In this document: piece after piece, positions 31,840 to 40,989 of the stretch
Position numbering within the stretch: position 1 is the stretch's first letter
How the letters are laid out: the number at the start of each line of letters is the position of its first letter
NCBI GenBank assembly: GCA_944322565.1
Contig: CALUPG010000010.1
Span: 1-64,000, forward strand
Source of the DNA: an uncultured Bacteroidales bacterium
Lineage (GTDB): Bacteria; Bacteroidota; Bacteroidia; Bacteroidales; UBA932
Direction: 5' to 3'
DNA length: 64,000 nt
Notes under the pieces: model-generated
The model's input: the letters and a program-made list of their open reading frames with translations, nothing else
Databases searched by the model: none
Told to the model about the DNA's origin: nothing
Program-made: the position numbers and the translations under genes

Positions 31840-31874
31840 CAAAGATATGCTTCCGGTGTGCCATACTGCGGCAC
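31840..31874 (-). promoter_or_regulatory. Operator/promoter copy C (palindrome plus -7 element)
   Basis: The best of three copies: minus strand GTGCC-GCAGTAT-GGCAC (31874-31858), a perfect 5-bp inverted repeat with 7-bp spacer, then 10 bp, then TATCTTTG (31847-31840). The coiled-coil gene starts 30 bp later. It also lies upstream of the divergent hydrolase promoter. Confidence 0.8.
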
Positions 31875-31903
31875 TGTGCAGCAGCACTGTAAAAATTATT
31901 TAA

Positions 31904-31911
31904 TATATTTG
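31904..31911 (+). promoter_or_regulatory. -7 promoter element of the MBL-fold gene
   Basis: TATATTTG matches TAnnTTTG and lies 52 bp before the hydrolase start. The operator is 30 bp upstream of it, so one regulator could affect both divergent genes. Confidence 0.6.
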
Positions 31912-31963
31912 CCGGATCAAATCCCGATGCCCAAAAGACAACCGGCAGCATATCAGTTCACAG

Positions 31964-32791
31964 ATGGACACAGATTCACCGCTCATAACAATGCTCGGCA
32001 CAGGAAGCGCCGCAGTCACCAGATGCTACAACACCTGTTTCCTTATGAATGACAGGGATACGAACCTGCTTGTGGATGCCGGCGGGGGCAACGGAATCCT
32101 GTCCCGGCTGGAAAAAGCGGGAACTGACATCAGAGACATACACAATATGTATCTGACACATGCCCATACGGACCACATCCTCGGGGCGGTGTGGGTGACA
32201 AGAGTCATCATGCAGGAAATGCTCAAGGGCCGCTACGAAGGCACATTTGACATTTTCGGCCATGACAAATCGCTCATGGTGCTGTCGGGAATATGCAGGA
32301 TGACCCTGCACAGAAAGTATTCGGACCTGCTGGGAAAATCCGTCATCCTGCACGAAGTCCATGACGGAGAGACAATCAATGCCGGAAACATTTCACTTGA
32401 ATGCTTCGACATCCTTTCCACGAAAGAAAAACAGTTCGGATTCAGGACGGTGCTGTCAAACGGATGCTCCCTGGTATGCCTCGGCGACGAGCCGTTCAAC
32501 GAAGCCAACCGGAAATATGCAGAAGGAGCCGGCTGGCTGATGTGCGAGGCTTTCTGCCTTTATGAGGACAGGGACAGATTCCGTCCATACGAAAAGAACC
32601 ACAGCACAGCCCTCGATGCAGGCAGACTCGCAGAGGACCTGAAAGTCAGGAATCTCATATTGTACCATACTGAAGACACCTGTCTTGAACAGCGCAGGGC
32701 AAGATATTCGGCCGAGGCCGGGAAATATTTCTCCGGGAACATATATGTCCCCGATGACCTGGAAACCATAGAAATCAGTCAAGCCTCTTAA
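31964..32791 (+). CDS. Metallo-beta-lactamase-fold hydrolase (RNase Z-like)
   Basis: A 275-residue enzyme of the metallo-beta-lactamase superfamily, RNase Z/phosphodiesterase-like branch. Metal ligands are seen in LTHAHTDHILG, in CLGDEPF (the second aspartate region) and in LYHTED near the end; HSTALDAGRLA is also typical of this branch. The N-terminal strand LITMLGTGSA-VTRCYNTCFLM is the family opening. The substrate could be a nucleic acid or cyclic nucleotide, but this is not shown. It is divergent from the coiled-coil gene across operator copy C, and its 3' end overlaps the convergent WYL gene by 17 bp. Confidence 0.88.
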   Translation: MDTDSPLITMLGTGSAAVTRCYNTCFLMNDRDTNLLVDAGGGNGILSRLEKAGTDIRDIHNMYLTHAHTDHILGAVWVTRVIMQEMLKGRYEGTFDIFGHDKSLMVLSGICRMTLHRKYSDLLGKSVILHEVHDGETINAGNISLECFDILSTKEKQFGFRTVLSNGCSLVCLGDEPFNEANRKYAEGAGWLMCEAFCLYEDRDRFRPYEKNHSTALDAGRLAEDLKVRNLILYHTEDTCLEQRRARYSAEAGKYFSGNIYVPDDLETIEISQAS

Positions 32792-33698
32792 GGGCCTTCC
32801 TGTAAATGTCTTTCAATTCCTTGCGAAGATGCTTCGGGGAAATGACGGTCATGTCTTCCGTCAATGACAGCAATTCCTGGATGAAATCCCGTGCAATCTT
32901 AAGCCTCAGCCTGATGCGGATTTCTTTCCCGTTGTCAGCCAGAGTCTCCTGAGACTCATGGAGCGGATATGCCTCGACATACCTCCCGGCCTTCGGCGGG
33001 AAAGAAAGGATGATTTCTTCCACCGGAATGTCTTTTCCGGAATATGCCCCGAATACATCCCTGAATTCTGATTCAGGATCTATTTTCCTGTCCCTGACAA
33101 ACCTTTCTTTCGTGATTTTCAGATTCTGAATCCTGTCCAGTCCCCAGCTTTTTATTGTCCCCGATGCCCTTTCCGCAGAAAAATCCGTCGCCAGCAGATA
33201 CCACCTGCCCTGGCTCTCCTTCAGAGCATAAGGCATCACCCTGCGCACATATGGAGCAGAATTGTCGAATTTGGCATACAGGAATTCAACAACAAGACTT
33301 TTCTTTATGGCGTGGATAAGAGGATTGAGATGCTCCGTGCCCCGTGCCTTGCGTTTCTCGGCAAAGACTATCTGCGACAGTTCCTCCCTTGCCTGAAGGG
33401 AAGTAATCAGGTCATATTGCTCCAGTATTCTTTCAATGTCAGACATCCTGTCCTCATCTTCGGGAATATAGTAGCCCTTGTGCCGGCGGGAATACTCGAT
33501 GCTGATGTCCATGCCGGACTTGATTTCCTTCAGGTCCCTGAGAATTGTGCGCCGCGACACGCCTACTTCATCAGCATCATCATAGTATGCCAGCCCGTCT
33601 TCAACCTCCCTGACAAGGTCTGGGAGAGATATATAGCGCCTGTTGCGGATCAGACGCACTATCAGAAGATATCTCAGTATATAGCCCTGCTTTGACAT
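32775..33698 (-). CDS. WYL-domain transcriptional regulator (second locus)
   Basis: A 307-residue paralog of the regulator at 17849-18811, alike from end to end (YILRYLLIVRLIRNRRYISLPDLVREVEDGLAYYDDADEVGVSRRTILRDLKEI ... GRWYLLATDFS ... LSLTEDMTVISPKHLRKELKDIYRKALK). It has the same winged-helix, WYL and C-terminal parts. The near identity of the recognition helices (GVSRRTILRDLKEI) suggests that both regulators can read the same operator. A TAACTTTA-like -7 element lies about 40 bp upstream. It converges on the MBL gene. Confidence 0.9.
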   Translation of the reverse strand: MSKQGYILRYLLIVRLIRNRRYISLPDLVREVEDGLAYYDDADEVGVSRRTILRDLKEIKSGMDISIEYSRRHKGYYIPEDEDRMSDIERILEQYDLITSLQAREELSQIVFAEKRKARGTEHLNPLIHAIKKSLVVEFLYAKFDNSAPYVRRVMPYALKESQGRWYLLATDFSAERASGTIKSWGLDRIQNLKITKERFVRDRKIDPESEFRDVFGAYSGKDIPVEEIILSFPPKAGRYVEAYPLHESQETLADNGKEIRIRLRLKIARDFIQELLSLTEDMTVISPKHLRKELKDIYRKALKRLD

Positions 33699-33770
33699 AT
33701 ATTTGGCCTCGGTTAATACAGTAATTTCACTGCCATAAAGTTAGCAAAAAGAGAAACTAAAGCAAAGGAT

Positions 33771-34943
33771 TCAGACGCCCAGTGAGGTCCAGAATTTGTC
33801 CGCATTCTGTCTCATGCCTGAAAGAGCGGAAGACAGCCGGGACTGGATTTCAGGGCGGCTGAACGGGAAGAATGTACTGCCGGGATCCAGGCCTGCCGCT
33901 GTCAGAAGCTGGATCTTGCGGCTGTCTGAGGCTGCATCGGGACACCAGAAGTCCCGGGCAAAAAGCATAGAAAAGACCATCAGATGAAATGATGTGCCGA
34001 CAGTACACGCCGAGTCTGCGACAAGGGACAGAAAGCCGTCCGGGCCGCACGGGAGCACGTCCGGGCCGGCATACTGCCCTGCCGATGCACCGTCAGTTAC
34101 TCTAAGCACCGGCATTCTCCTGTCTTCTGGCAGGACTGCTGCACTGCCTTTCCCCAGCATCCCGGACGAGGCAGCATCGGCAAGCATTTCCGCCGCCCGG
34201 TTCCGTTTTCCGGGAGAATACAGCAGGACATATTTCTTCTTTTCAGGCAGGCTTCCGTCTGCATCATGGCGGCTGATTGTATTGCTGCCTGAGGAAAACT
34301 TCAAAGCCACTGGCATCAGAGTCCTGTAGAAATCCGCTCCATGAAGCAGCACGGGATCCGGAAGCACGGCGACATCCCCGAGAGAAAAGAAATCAGCCGT
34401 GGACTTCTCCCTGACAGAGATGGCCTCATAGCAGGACAAAAGATTCCGGACCCCGGACATAGGGCCGGAGAGATGCGGATGCGGGCCGGCGGACGGGGCA
34501 TAGGCCACTTTTCTTGCCCTGTCAGTAAAATTCAGAAAATAGGCCGCTGAAAAGTCTATTGCGGAAGGGTTCCATATCTGGTCGCTGCCGGATACAATCA
34601 TATCAAAACAGGACCAGTCGTATGACATGAGTGCGGATTCAGTCCTGAAACACTTGTCCGTCAGCGTCAGATGACAGGAAGCAAAGGCACGGAAAGCCGC
34701 CTGCTTCCGGGCCATGAACCGGACTTCCTTCCAGTCATAAAGAAGGCGGCGGACTGTCCGCTTGGCATTGTAAAGGCTGTCGAAAGATATCGGTCCTGGA
34801 TACAGCCGCCGTTGGGAGGTACTGCGGAAGTCTATTATGCTGACATCATTTCCGCGGCTGCGGAGATATTCCTGCAGAGCGAATGCCTGCAGGACAGAGC
34901 CATAATTCATGGCCGCATGGAATGTAATAATGCCTATTTTCAT
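33771..34943 (-). CDS. Polysaccharide pyruvyl transferase family protein
   Basis: A 390-residue protein of the CsaB/WcaK family, which transfers pyruvate (or a related group) to sugars of surface polymers. The N-terminus KIGIITFHAAMNYGSVLQAFALQEYL and the central FDMIVSGSDQIWNPSAI are family signatures, and VADSACTVGTSFHLMVFSMLF is the C-terminal one. It lies downstream of an F420-hydrogenase-beta-like protein and a flippase on the same strand; this trio is common in Bacteroidales capsule or exopolysaccharide loci. Confidence 0.9.
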   Translation of the reverse strand: MKIGIITFHAAMNYGSVLQAFALQEYLRSRGNDVSIIDFRSTSQRRLYPGPISFDSLYNAKRTVRRLLYDWKEVRFMARKQAAFRAFASCHLTLTDKCFRTESALMSYDWSCFDMIVSGSDQIWNPSAIDFSAAYFLNFTDRARKVAYAPSAGPHPHLSGPMSGVRNLLSCYEAISVREKSTADFFSLGDVAVLPDPVLLHGADFYRTLMPVALKFSSGSNTISRHDADGSLPEKKKYVLLYSPGKRNRAAEMLADAASSGMLGKGSAAVLPEDRRMPVLRVTDGASAGQYAGPDVLPCGPDGFLSLVADSACTVGTSFHLMVFSMLFARDFWCPDAASDSRKIQLLTAAGLDPGSTFFPFSRPEIQSRLSSALSGMRQNADKFWTSLGV

Positions 34944-34997
34944 CGCTGCCTGCTGATTTTCATTGTTGGATGTTGATTTTCATCGCACCTTTGTCTT

Positions 34998-36218
34998 TTA
35001 CTGATGGCCTTCCTTGTGTCCTCCCTTGTTATGCTTCAGGCGCCGGCGCAGCATCCGGTCAAAGACCAGGGGATAATATACCGACGGACCGAATATCTTC
35101 TCCAGACTGCGGAACAGCCTTATCCTTATGCTCCTGTGCCTCGGAGAGCGCAGCTGGTCATTGCCCGCCTCCGCTTCGCCTACCGGCCTTGGGACAAGGG
35201 TCATCATGCAGGCCAGTCTTCCGGCCATCCTCTTTCCTTTGTCAGTCACCGGAAGAATCAGGGAAACACCGTGACCGGGCGCCGCCACACCTTTGTCCAG
35301 CCCCCAGAAATCCCCTATGGTCATATCCGACACCCTCCTCATTCCTGCATAAGGACATCTGTAGCAAGAGTCCCGGTAAGTGAAGCCGTCCATGAAAAGA
35401 TTGTAATACAGGTCCTCCGTCCTGAGTCCTGACAAAGGCTTGTGGGTATATAAGACTTTGCCGTCTTGCCCCTTTACGGTCATCCGAAATTCATCCCCGT
35501 CACGGAATGTCACCGACGATACTGAAGACGGGCTGATTTTCAAATTCTTCCGGAGATATTCAAGAAAAAACGACTCTGACGGAACCCCATGACACACAAG
35601 GTCTGCAATCATAAGATTTTCCGGCTCATCCGGGAAAATTCTGCGCACGGCGGCGGCCTGACAAGGCATTCCTGTAAAAAGTACTGGCTTGCCGCACCTG
35701 ACATCATCCCTGAGTTGAAACAGAATCCCCGCAATGCTGCTGTGGATATACTTGGAGCCTTTCAACCGCCACAGGTCATCCTCACTGTCTACTCTGATAT
35801 GACGGACACTGAAACTGCCGGTTCCGTCAGAGCCGGCAGTGCTGCCGTAGACGACACCTCCGTCAGAGAGGACAAGCCGGGAAAGCACGGATGCCGCACC
35901 TCCGGATGCACTCGAGAGATATTCCGCATTGTCATTGGCCCATGCCGCGAAAGCGGTCCGGGGGACAGCAGACTGTACGGACGGGGAAAACACAGCAGAA
36001 CCGGAAGACGCAGCAGAACCGGAAGACACAGCAGAACCGGCAGACGCAGCAGACGGACAGGCGCGGACGCAGGCCCCGCAGTCAATGCACACGGAAGCAT
36101 CTATATGCGGATACAGATGCCCCAGAGCTCCGGGCCGCATTGCGATGCAGGCCTTCGGACATACGAAAGCGCAGAGGGCACAGCCGGTACAGTCATTATG
36201 AGGACAGATACTCTTCAT
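34998..36218 (-). CDS. Ferredoxin / F420 hydrogenase beta-subunit-like protein
   Basis: A 406-residue protein. Two 4Fe-4S motifs are at the N-terminus (CTGCALCAFVCPKAC and CIDCGACVRACPSA). The rest is the FrhB-like N- and C-terminal domain pair (FTGMPCQAAAVRRIFP, LVCHGVPSESFFLEYL, CYRCPYAGMRRVSDMTIGDFWG). Proteins of this group next to pyruvyl transferases and flippases belong to polysaccharide loci, though the redox reaction is not known. After the second cluster comes a serine/alanine/glycine-rich stretch (SAASAGSAVSSGSAASSGSAV) coded by an 18-bp tandem repeat, which looks like a flexible linker of variable length. Confidence 0.88.
   Translation of the reverse strand: MKSICPHNDCTGCALCAFVCPKACIAMRPGALGHLYPHIDASVCIDCGACVRACPSAASAGSAVSSGSAASSGSAVFSPSVQSAVPRTAFAAWANDNAEYLSSASGGAASVLSRLVLSDGGVVYGSTAGSDGTGSFSVRHIRVDSEDDLWRLKGSKYIHSSIAGILFQLRDDVRCGKPVLFTGMPCQAAAVRRIFPDEPENLMIADLVCHGVPSESFFLEYLRKNLKISPSSVSSVTFRDGDEFRMTVKGQDGKVLYTHKPLSGLRTEDLYYNLFMDGFTYRDSCYRCPYAGMRRVSDMTIGDFWGLDKGVAAPGHGVSLILPVTDKGKRMAGRLACMMTLVPRPVGEAEAGNDQLRSPRHRSIRIRLFRSLEKIFGPSVYYPLVFDRMLRRRLKHNKGGHKEGHQ
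35991..36053. repeat. 18-bp tandem repeat inside the FrhB-like gene
   Basis: About 3.5 copies of an 18-bp unit (CACAGCAGAACCGGAAGA and close variants). The unit is a multiple of three, so copy-number change keeps the frame and only lengthens a Ser-Ala-Gly linker. Confidence 0.8.
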
Positions 36219-36264
36219 CTGCTCTTGGAGATATTATTCATTTTCATACACGCACGACAGACAT

Positions 36265-37818
36265 TCATCGCCTCGGCCGGAGCCTGCGCAGCCAGTCGGC
36301 AATCATTTTCCCTGTAGAGTCCCGCTCGGACCTGTCAAGGCCGGCAAACCACACCGAGGCCGCCACGCAGACGACGGACACGGCACACAAGGCAAGGAAA
36401 GTCCACACATTGTCCTCATGGAACATCAGCAGCCTCAGCGCAAGAGGCACCGGCAGGGACAGCACGAGAACGGCAGCCGTCCTCAGGAGCACCTTCCGGA
36501 CATAATTCCGCAGAGAAAAGCCTATCTGATGCCTTGCAAACAGGAAGCGGGCTGCACCTGACAGGGCGGAGAAACAAATCATCACCCAGTACACCGTCTC
36601 CGGAGCCATTTCGGAACGGAACAGAAAATATGAGACCGGGAGAGTCATCATGACGAGAAGACTCACTGTCACCTGATAATTCCGTATTCTTCCGGTTGCG
36701 GCAAGAGAAGTCATCAGCGGGCTTCCGGAAAGGCTGCAAACAAGGGCATCGCACATTATCAGGATGATGAATATGTCCGCATACTCCGGCACTTCCTTAA
36801 GCCAGACATCAAGAATAAACCTCACATTCAGCAGAAGAGGCAGGGCAATGAGATACAGCAGAAGGAAAGAAAACTTGAGCCCGCGCAGGGCAAGACGCTC
36901 CATCTCCTTCACTTCTCCGGCAGCATAGTTCTTGGTAATCTGCGGATTGAACGCCACCTGAAAATTATTCACGAAGCTGTTCACAGAATAGGACACTTGG
37001 GCGGCAATGCCTCTTGCAGCATTGACAGCAGTACCGAAAAAGAGATTGAGAAGAATATTGACACCCTGGTCTTTCATTATCCAGGCCAGGCTGCCGAGCA
37101 CATTCCATCCCGCAAAAGAAGACATCTCCCTGTACAGGGCAAGATCACGCACTGGAGCGGACCGGCATTCAGAATATCGGTTCCGGCACCACAGCTGATA
37201 AAATACTCTCACCCCCACCTGCACAAGAAGCATGAGCAGACCGTAGAGCACGAGCTTGTCATACGGGAGCACCTTCAGAAGAAACACCAGAAGCAGCTTT
37301 GCCATCACTTCCGCAATGCTGACATAGGCATATATGCTCATTTTCTCATGGGCAATGATGGCGGCATTGTACGGGACCTGGAGGACATTGACAAAAAATG
37401 TGATTACGGAAAAATGAAAGACCAACCTCGCCGCAGACATCCTTTCCGGGTCAATCACAAGCTTTTCATTCAGAAACCACAGACCCAGGGTCTCGGCAAG
37501 GATCACTATCACGACACCGAGCACCAGATGTATCCTGAGGGCAGCTGAAAAGACTGTTCTCAGCCTTGCTGCATCACCCCGTCCCAGTTCATAAGTAAGA
37601 TAGCGCTGCGTCGCCGAAGCCATGCTGTTGCTCAGGAAGGCAAACATCGCCACCACTCCCCCGACGACATTGTAGATGCCGTAGTCATTGACACCGAGCA
37701 CATCAAGAACAATCCTGGAGGTGTACAGCGTCACCCCCAGGATGAGAATCATTCTTACATACAGAAAAACTGTATTTCTCGCAACTCTCCTGTTGTCTGT
37801 AATCTTTGGCCCGGACAT
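36265..37818 (-). CDS. Polysaccharide flippase (Wzx/MOP type)
   Basis: A 517-residue membrane protein with about twelve to fourteen hydrophobic helices. The N-terminus (RVARNTVFLYVRMILILGVTLYTSRIVLDVLGVNDYGIYNVVGGVVAMFAFLSNSMASATQRYLTYELG) is typical of the oligosaccharide flippases of the MOP superfamily that move lipid-linked repeat units across the inner membrane. It is the first gene of the three-gene surface polysaccharide set. The start at 37818 (MSGPKITDN) lies only a few bases after a perfect TATCTTTG element (37829-37822), so the leader of this mRNA must be very short. Confidence 0.9.
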   Translation of the reverse strand: MSGPKITDNRRVARNTVFLYVRMILILGVTLYTSRIVLDVLGVNDYGIYNVVGGVVAMFAFLSNSMASATQRYLTYELGRGDAARLRTVFSAALRIHLVLGVVIVILAETLGLWFLNEKLVIDPERMSAARLVFHFSVITFFVNVLQVPYNAAIIAHEKMSIYAYVSIAEVMAKLLLVFLLKVLPYDKLVLYGLLMLLVQVGVRVFYQLWCRNRYSECRSAPVRDLALYREMSSFAGWNVLGSLAWIMKDQGVNILLNLFFGTAVNAARGIAAQVSYSVNSFVNNFQVAFNPQITKNYAAGEVKEMERLALRGLKFSFLLLYLIALPLLLNVRFILDVWLKEVPEYADIFIILIMCDALVCSLSGSPLMTSLAATGRIRNYQVTVSLLVMMTLPVSYFLFRSEMAPETVYWVMICFSALSGAARFLFARHQIGFSLRNYVRKVLLRTAAVLVLSLPVPLALRLLMFHEDNVWTFLALCAVSVVCVAASVWFAGLDRSERDSTGKMIADWLRRLRPRR

Positions 37819-37866
37819 GATGCAAAGATACACAAATTGTCACAGAAACCCTCTGTGCCGGAAACC

Positions 37867-38787
37867 TTATGCCATGGAGCCGCTCACTATGTCAAGCAGT
37901 TCATCCGTGATGGACTGCTGGCGCTGCCTGTTGTACTGCCGGGTCAGGTCCTGCAGAAGCTGGTTGCCGTTGTCAGTGGCCTCCTGCATAGCGACCATTC
38001 TTGAGGCATGTTCCGCCGCACTCGCATCCAGAAGCATTGTATATATCTTCAGGACAAGGACTTTCGGCAGCAGGGCCCGCAATACGGTCTCGGCGTCCGG
38101 CTCAATTATATAGTCCATACCGCTGTTTTCTGAATCAGGCTGCCGTAAGCCCTTATCTTGTCTGGAGACAGAAGTCCCGACATCCCGGGAAGATGCCGCA
38201 GAAAAAGGGAGATAGGTCTCCCTGACCGGCTCTTGGGAAGAGGAAGACTTGTAATGGCTGTAGACGAGTGCCACCTCATCCACTTCCTTCCGGAGGAATT
38301 TGTCAGTGAGGCTTTCCGCAAAAGCTTTCACATCGCCGAAGACATGCTTGTCGGCAAGAGAGTTGAAATCCCCCCTGGAAGCAAAGCCGGCCCTGGAAGA
38401 GGCCTCCGCCATCTTGCGCCCGACCGGAAAGACAAGGATGTCATCTCGGGAAAGCCCCGAAGCAAGGTAGCCTTCTGCTGTCTCATTGAAAAGCCGTATG
38501 ACATTGGCGTTGAATGCACCGCACAGGGAGCTGTTGGACGCCACGGCCACTATCGCGACTTTCCTGACCTGTCGCGAAGCCACGAATTCTTCACAGGACG
38601 GCGCCGACTCATCCGAGAGAAGACGATAAAGGATGCCGTGCATCTGGCTTTCATACGGAATCATGTTTGCCATGGCATCCTGTGCCTTGTGCAGCTTGGC
38701 AGATGCCACCATCTTCATCGCCGAAGTGATCTTCAGTGTCCCGTTGACCGTATTTATCCTACCCTTTATTTCTTTCAGTGTTGCCAT
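37867..38787 (-). CDS. atpG: ATP synthase gamma subunit
   Basis: A 306-residue subunit forming the rotating central stalk of the F1 part. The N-terminal coiled coil ([36 protein letters not shown]) and the C-terminal one ([40 protein letters not shown]) are typical. The start at 38787 was chosen because it begins with the conserved MATLKEI; it overlaps atpA by 29 bp, and the frame upstream is not conserved. It is the last gene of the operon. Confidence 0.96.
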   Translation of the reverse strand: MATLKEIKGRINTVNGTLKITSAMKMVASAKLHKAQDAMANMIPYESQMHGILYRLLSDESAPSCEEFVASRQVRKVAIVAVASNSSLCGAFNANVIRLFNETAEGYLASGLSRDDILVFPVGRKMAEASSRAGFASRGDFNSLADKHVFGDVKAFAESLTDKFLRKEVDEVALVYSHYKSSSSQEPVRETYLPFSAASSRDVGTSVSRQDKGLRQPDSENSGMDYIIEPDAETVLRALLPKVLVLKIYTMLLDASAAEHASRMVAMQEATDNGNQLLQDLTRQYNRQRQQSITDELLDIVSGSMA

Positions 38788-40378
38788 ATGGCATCTTGCG
38801 GTATTGTGCAGAAACGAGTTCTGCGGTCTCAATGATTATTTTCTCTATGCCGGCGTCTATCTTTCCGGCGGCCAGCGGCTCCAGCACATCCTTTTCATGA
38901 GAGCCGCGCATCCTCTCCAGAAACGCGGACTGGAAGTCACGCACTTTGTCAAGCGGCACATCTTTCATGAGAGCGTGCGTTCCGCAATACAGAATGGCGA
39001 CCTGTTCTCCGACAGGCATCGGAGAATACTGCGGCTGGATGAGCAGCTCGCTGTTCTTTCTTCCCTTGTCAAGAGCCATGGCCGTCACGGGATCCATGTC
39101 ACTGCTGAACTTGGAGAAAGACTCCAGCTCCCTGTACTGGGCCTGGTCAATCTTCAGGGTGCCGGCAACCTTCTTCATGCTCCTGACCTGCGCGCTTCCT
39201 CCCACACGGGACACGGAGATGCCGACATTTATTGCCGGGCGGACCCCCCTGTTGAAAAGGTCTGTCTCCAGAAATATCTGCCCGTCGGTTATGGAAATCA
39301 CATTGGTCGGAATGTAGGCGGACACATCCCCGGCCTGGGTCTCTATTATAGGCAGGGCCGTAAGTGAACCCCCGCATCTGACCTTGCCCCGCAGACTCTC
39401 GGGAAGGTCATTCATCTGTTCGGCCACTTCTTGCTGACCAATGATTTTCGCCGCCCTTTCAAGAAGTCTGGAATGAAGATAGAAGATATCTCCCGGATAT
39501 GCCTCACGGCCTGACGGACGGCGCAGGATGAGAGACACCTCACGATAGGCCACGGCCTGCTTGGAAAGGTCATCGTACACCACAAGCGCATGACGCCCGG
39601 TATCCCTGAAATACTCACCTATGGCAGCTCCGGCAAATGGGGCGTAATACTGCAGTGCCGCCGGATCCGCAGCTGTCGCCGCCACCACAACGGTATAGTC
39701 CATGGCGCCTTTCTGCCTGAGAGTATTGACTATATTGGCGACTGTAGAAGCCTTCTGGCCCACAGCCACATAGATACAGTAGACCGGATTGCCGGCGAGA
39801 TATCCCGCCCTCTGGTGGATGATGGTGTCTATCGCGATTGCCGTCTTTCCGGTCTGACGGTCCCCGATGATGAGTTCCCTCTGCCCGCGGCCGATCGGAA
39901 TCATGGCGTCGATTGCCTTCAGTCCTGTCTGCAGCGGTTCAGTCACCGGCTGACGGAAAATCACGCCCGGGGCTTTCCTGTCCAGAGGCATCTCGGTCAG
40001 TTCCCCCTCTATCGGGCCACGGCCGTCAAGAGGGACACCAAGAGGGTCAACGACCCTGCCGAGCATGCTCTCCCCGACATCTATGGACGCAATATGCCTT
40101 GTCCGTCTGACTGTCATGCCCTCCTTGATCTGGTCAGTGGGCCCGAGCAGCACGGCGCCGACATTGTCTTCCTCAAGATTCATGACCACGGCCCTTATGC
40201 CGTTGTCGAACTCGAGCAACTCTCCGGCTTCAGCATTTATAAGCCCGAAAATCCTTACCACGCCGTCGCTGACCTGAAGGACTTCGCCGACTTCCTCATA
40301 TTTGAATTCCGCCCTGATATCCTTGAGCTGCTTCAGCAGCACATCAGATATTTCGCTTGCTTTTATATTTTGAGCCAT
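38759..40378 (-). CDS. atpA: ATP synthase alpha subunit
   Basis: A 539-residue F1 subunit. The P-loop reads [11 protein letters not shown] and the family signature [17 protein letters not shown] is present. It forms the non-catalytic nucleotide sites in the alpha3-beta3 ring. It follows atpH by 6 bp and overlaps atpG. Confidence 0.98.
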   Translation of the reverse strand: MAQNIKASEISDVLLKQLKDIRAEFKYEEVGEVLQVSDGVVRIFGLINAEAGELLEFDNGIRAVVMNLEEDNVGAVLLGPTDQIKEGMTVRRTRHIASIDVGESMLGRVVDPLGVPLDGRGPIEGELTEMPLDRKAPGVIFRQPVTEPLQTGLKAIDAMIPIGRGQRELIIGDRQTGKTAIAIDTIIHQRAGYLAGNPVYCIYVAVGQKASTVANIVNTLRQKGAMDYTVVVAATAADPAALQYYAPFAGAAIGEYFRDTGRHALVVYDDLSKQAVAYREVSLILRRPSGREAYPGDIFYLHSRLLERAAKIIGQQEVAEQMNDLPESLRGKVRCGGSLTALPIIETQAGDVSAYIPTNVISITDGQIFLETDLFNRGVRPAINVGISVSRVGGSAQVRSMKKVAGTLKIDQAQYRELESFSKFSSDMDPVTAMALDKGRKNSELLIQPQYSPMPVGEQVAILYCGTHALMKDVPLDKVRDFQSAFLERMRGSHEKDVLEPLAAGKIDAGIEKIIIETAELVSAQYRKMPYGNTERNKG

Positions 40379-40384
40379 AATCTC

Positions 40385-40945
40385 TTATACTATTCTTCTG
40401 TTCTTTTCGACAAACTGCCGGCGCACTGCCCGCAGCTGAGACGCCACGCTGGCGTCAAGCCTCTCCCAGCCCATGTCCAGGACAAAGCCTCCTATTATGG
40501 ACGGATCCACTTTTGTCTCCAGCTCCAGCGACCCTCCTGTCTCATCATGCACGATATCAGTCAGACGGCGCTGAAGCTGTTCAGACGGAACGGCCACCAC
40601 AAGCCTGCCGAAGCTGATATTGTTCGCCTTTCTGTAAAGATCCATGAATATCAGGAGCATGAGACGGACATACATTATGCGCCTGTTCTTCATCACGAGA
40701 TTCAGGAAACGCAAGAGCTCCGGAGCCGCCTCCTTCTCTCCTCCGAGGGCAGTGACGAATACCCTGAGCTTATACCGGTCGGATGTGGCCTTCGGATGCC
40801 GCACGAGCAGCCTCAGGGCTTCAAGCGAAGAAAAACATCCTTCCAGATGCTTGGCCTGCTCATAGACCTTCTTTCCGTTTCCGGTCTCAGTGACATATTT
40901 CAGCAGAGCCTGCGCATACCTTTCTGATATGATACCTACATTCAT
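40385..40945 (-). CDS. atpH: ATP synthase delta subunit
   Basis: A 186-residue F1 subunit (OSCP type) joining F1 to the peripheral stalk. The N-terminus (ISERYAQALLKYVTETG) and C-terminus (SIIGGFVLDMGWERLDASVASQLRAVRRQF) match the family. It lies between atpF and atpA. Confidence 0.95.
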   Translation of the reverse strand: MNVGIISERYAQALLKYVTETGNGKKVYEQAKHLEGCFSSLEALRLLVRHPKATSDRYKLRVFVTALGGEKEAAPELLRFLNLVMKNRRIMYVRLMLLIFMDLYRKANNISFGRLVVAVPSEQLQRRLTDIVHDETGGSLELETKVDPSIIGGFVLDMGWERLDASVASQLRAVRRQFVEKNRRIV

Positions 40946-40989
40946 GCCATCTGTTTCTAACTAAAACCTGCTCTTTCTGTCCTGCAGCA

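Noticed and set aside
19613-36053. CRISPR-like arrays
   Set aside because: The only closely spaced repeats (19613-19707, 30408-30551, 35991-36053) have no regular unique spacers, lie partly in coding sequence, and no cas gene is present.
38788-38832. N-terminal extension of atpG
   Set aside because: The conserved N-terminus MATLKEI begins at 38787, and the extension only increases overlap with atpA.
39590-40927. A 445-codon frame antisense to atpA and atpH
   Set aside because: It is a shadow of highly conserved ATP synthase genes; codon bias on the opposite strand keeps it open.
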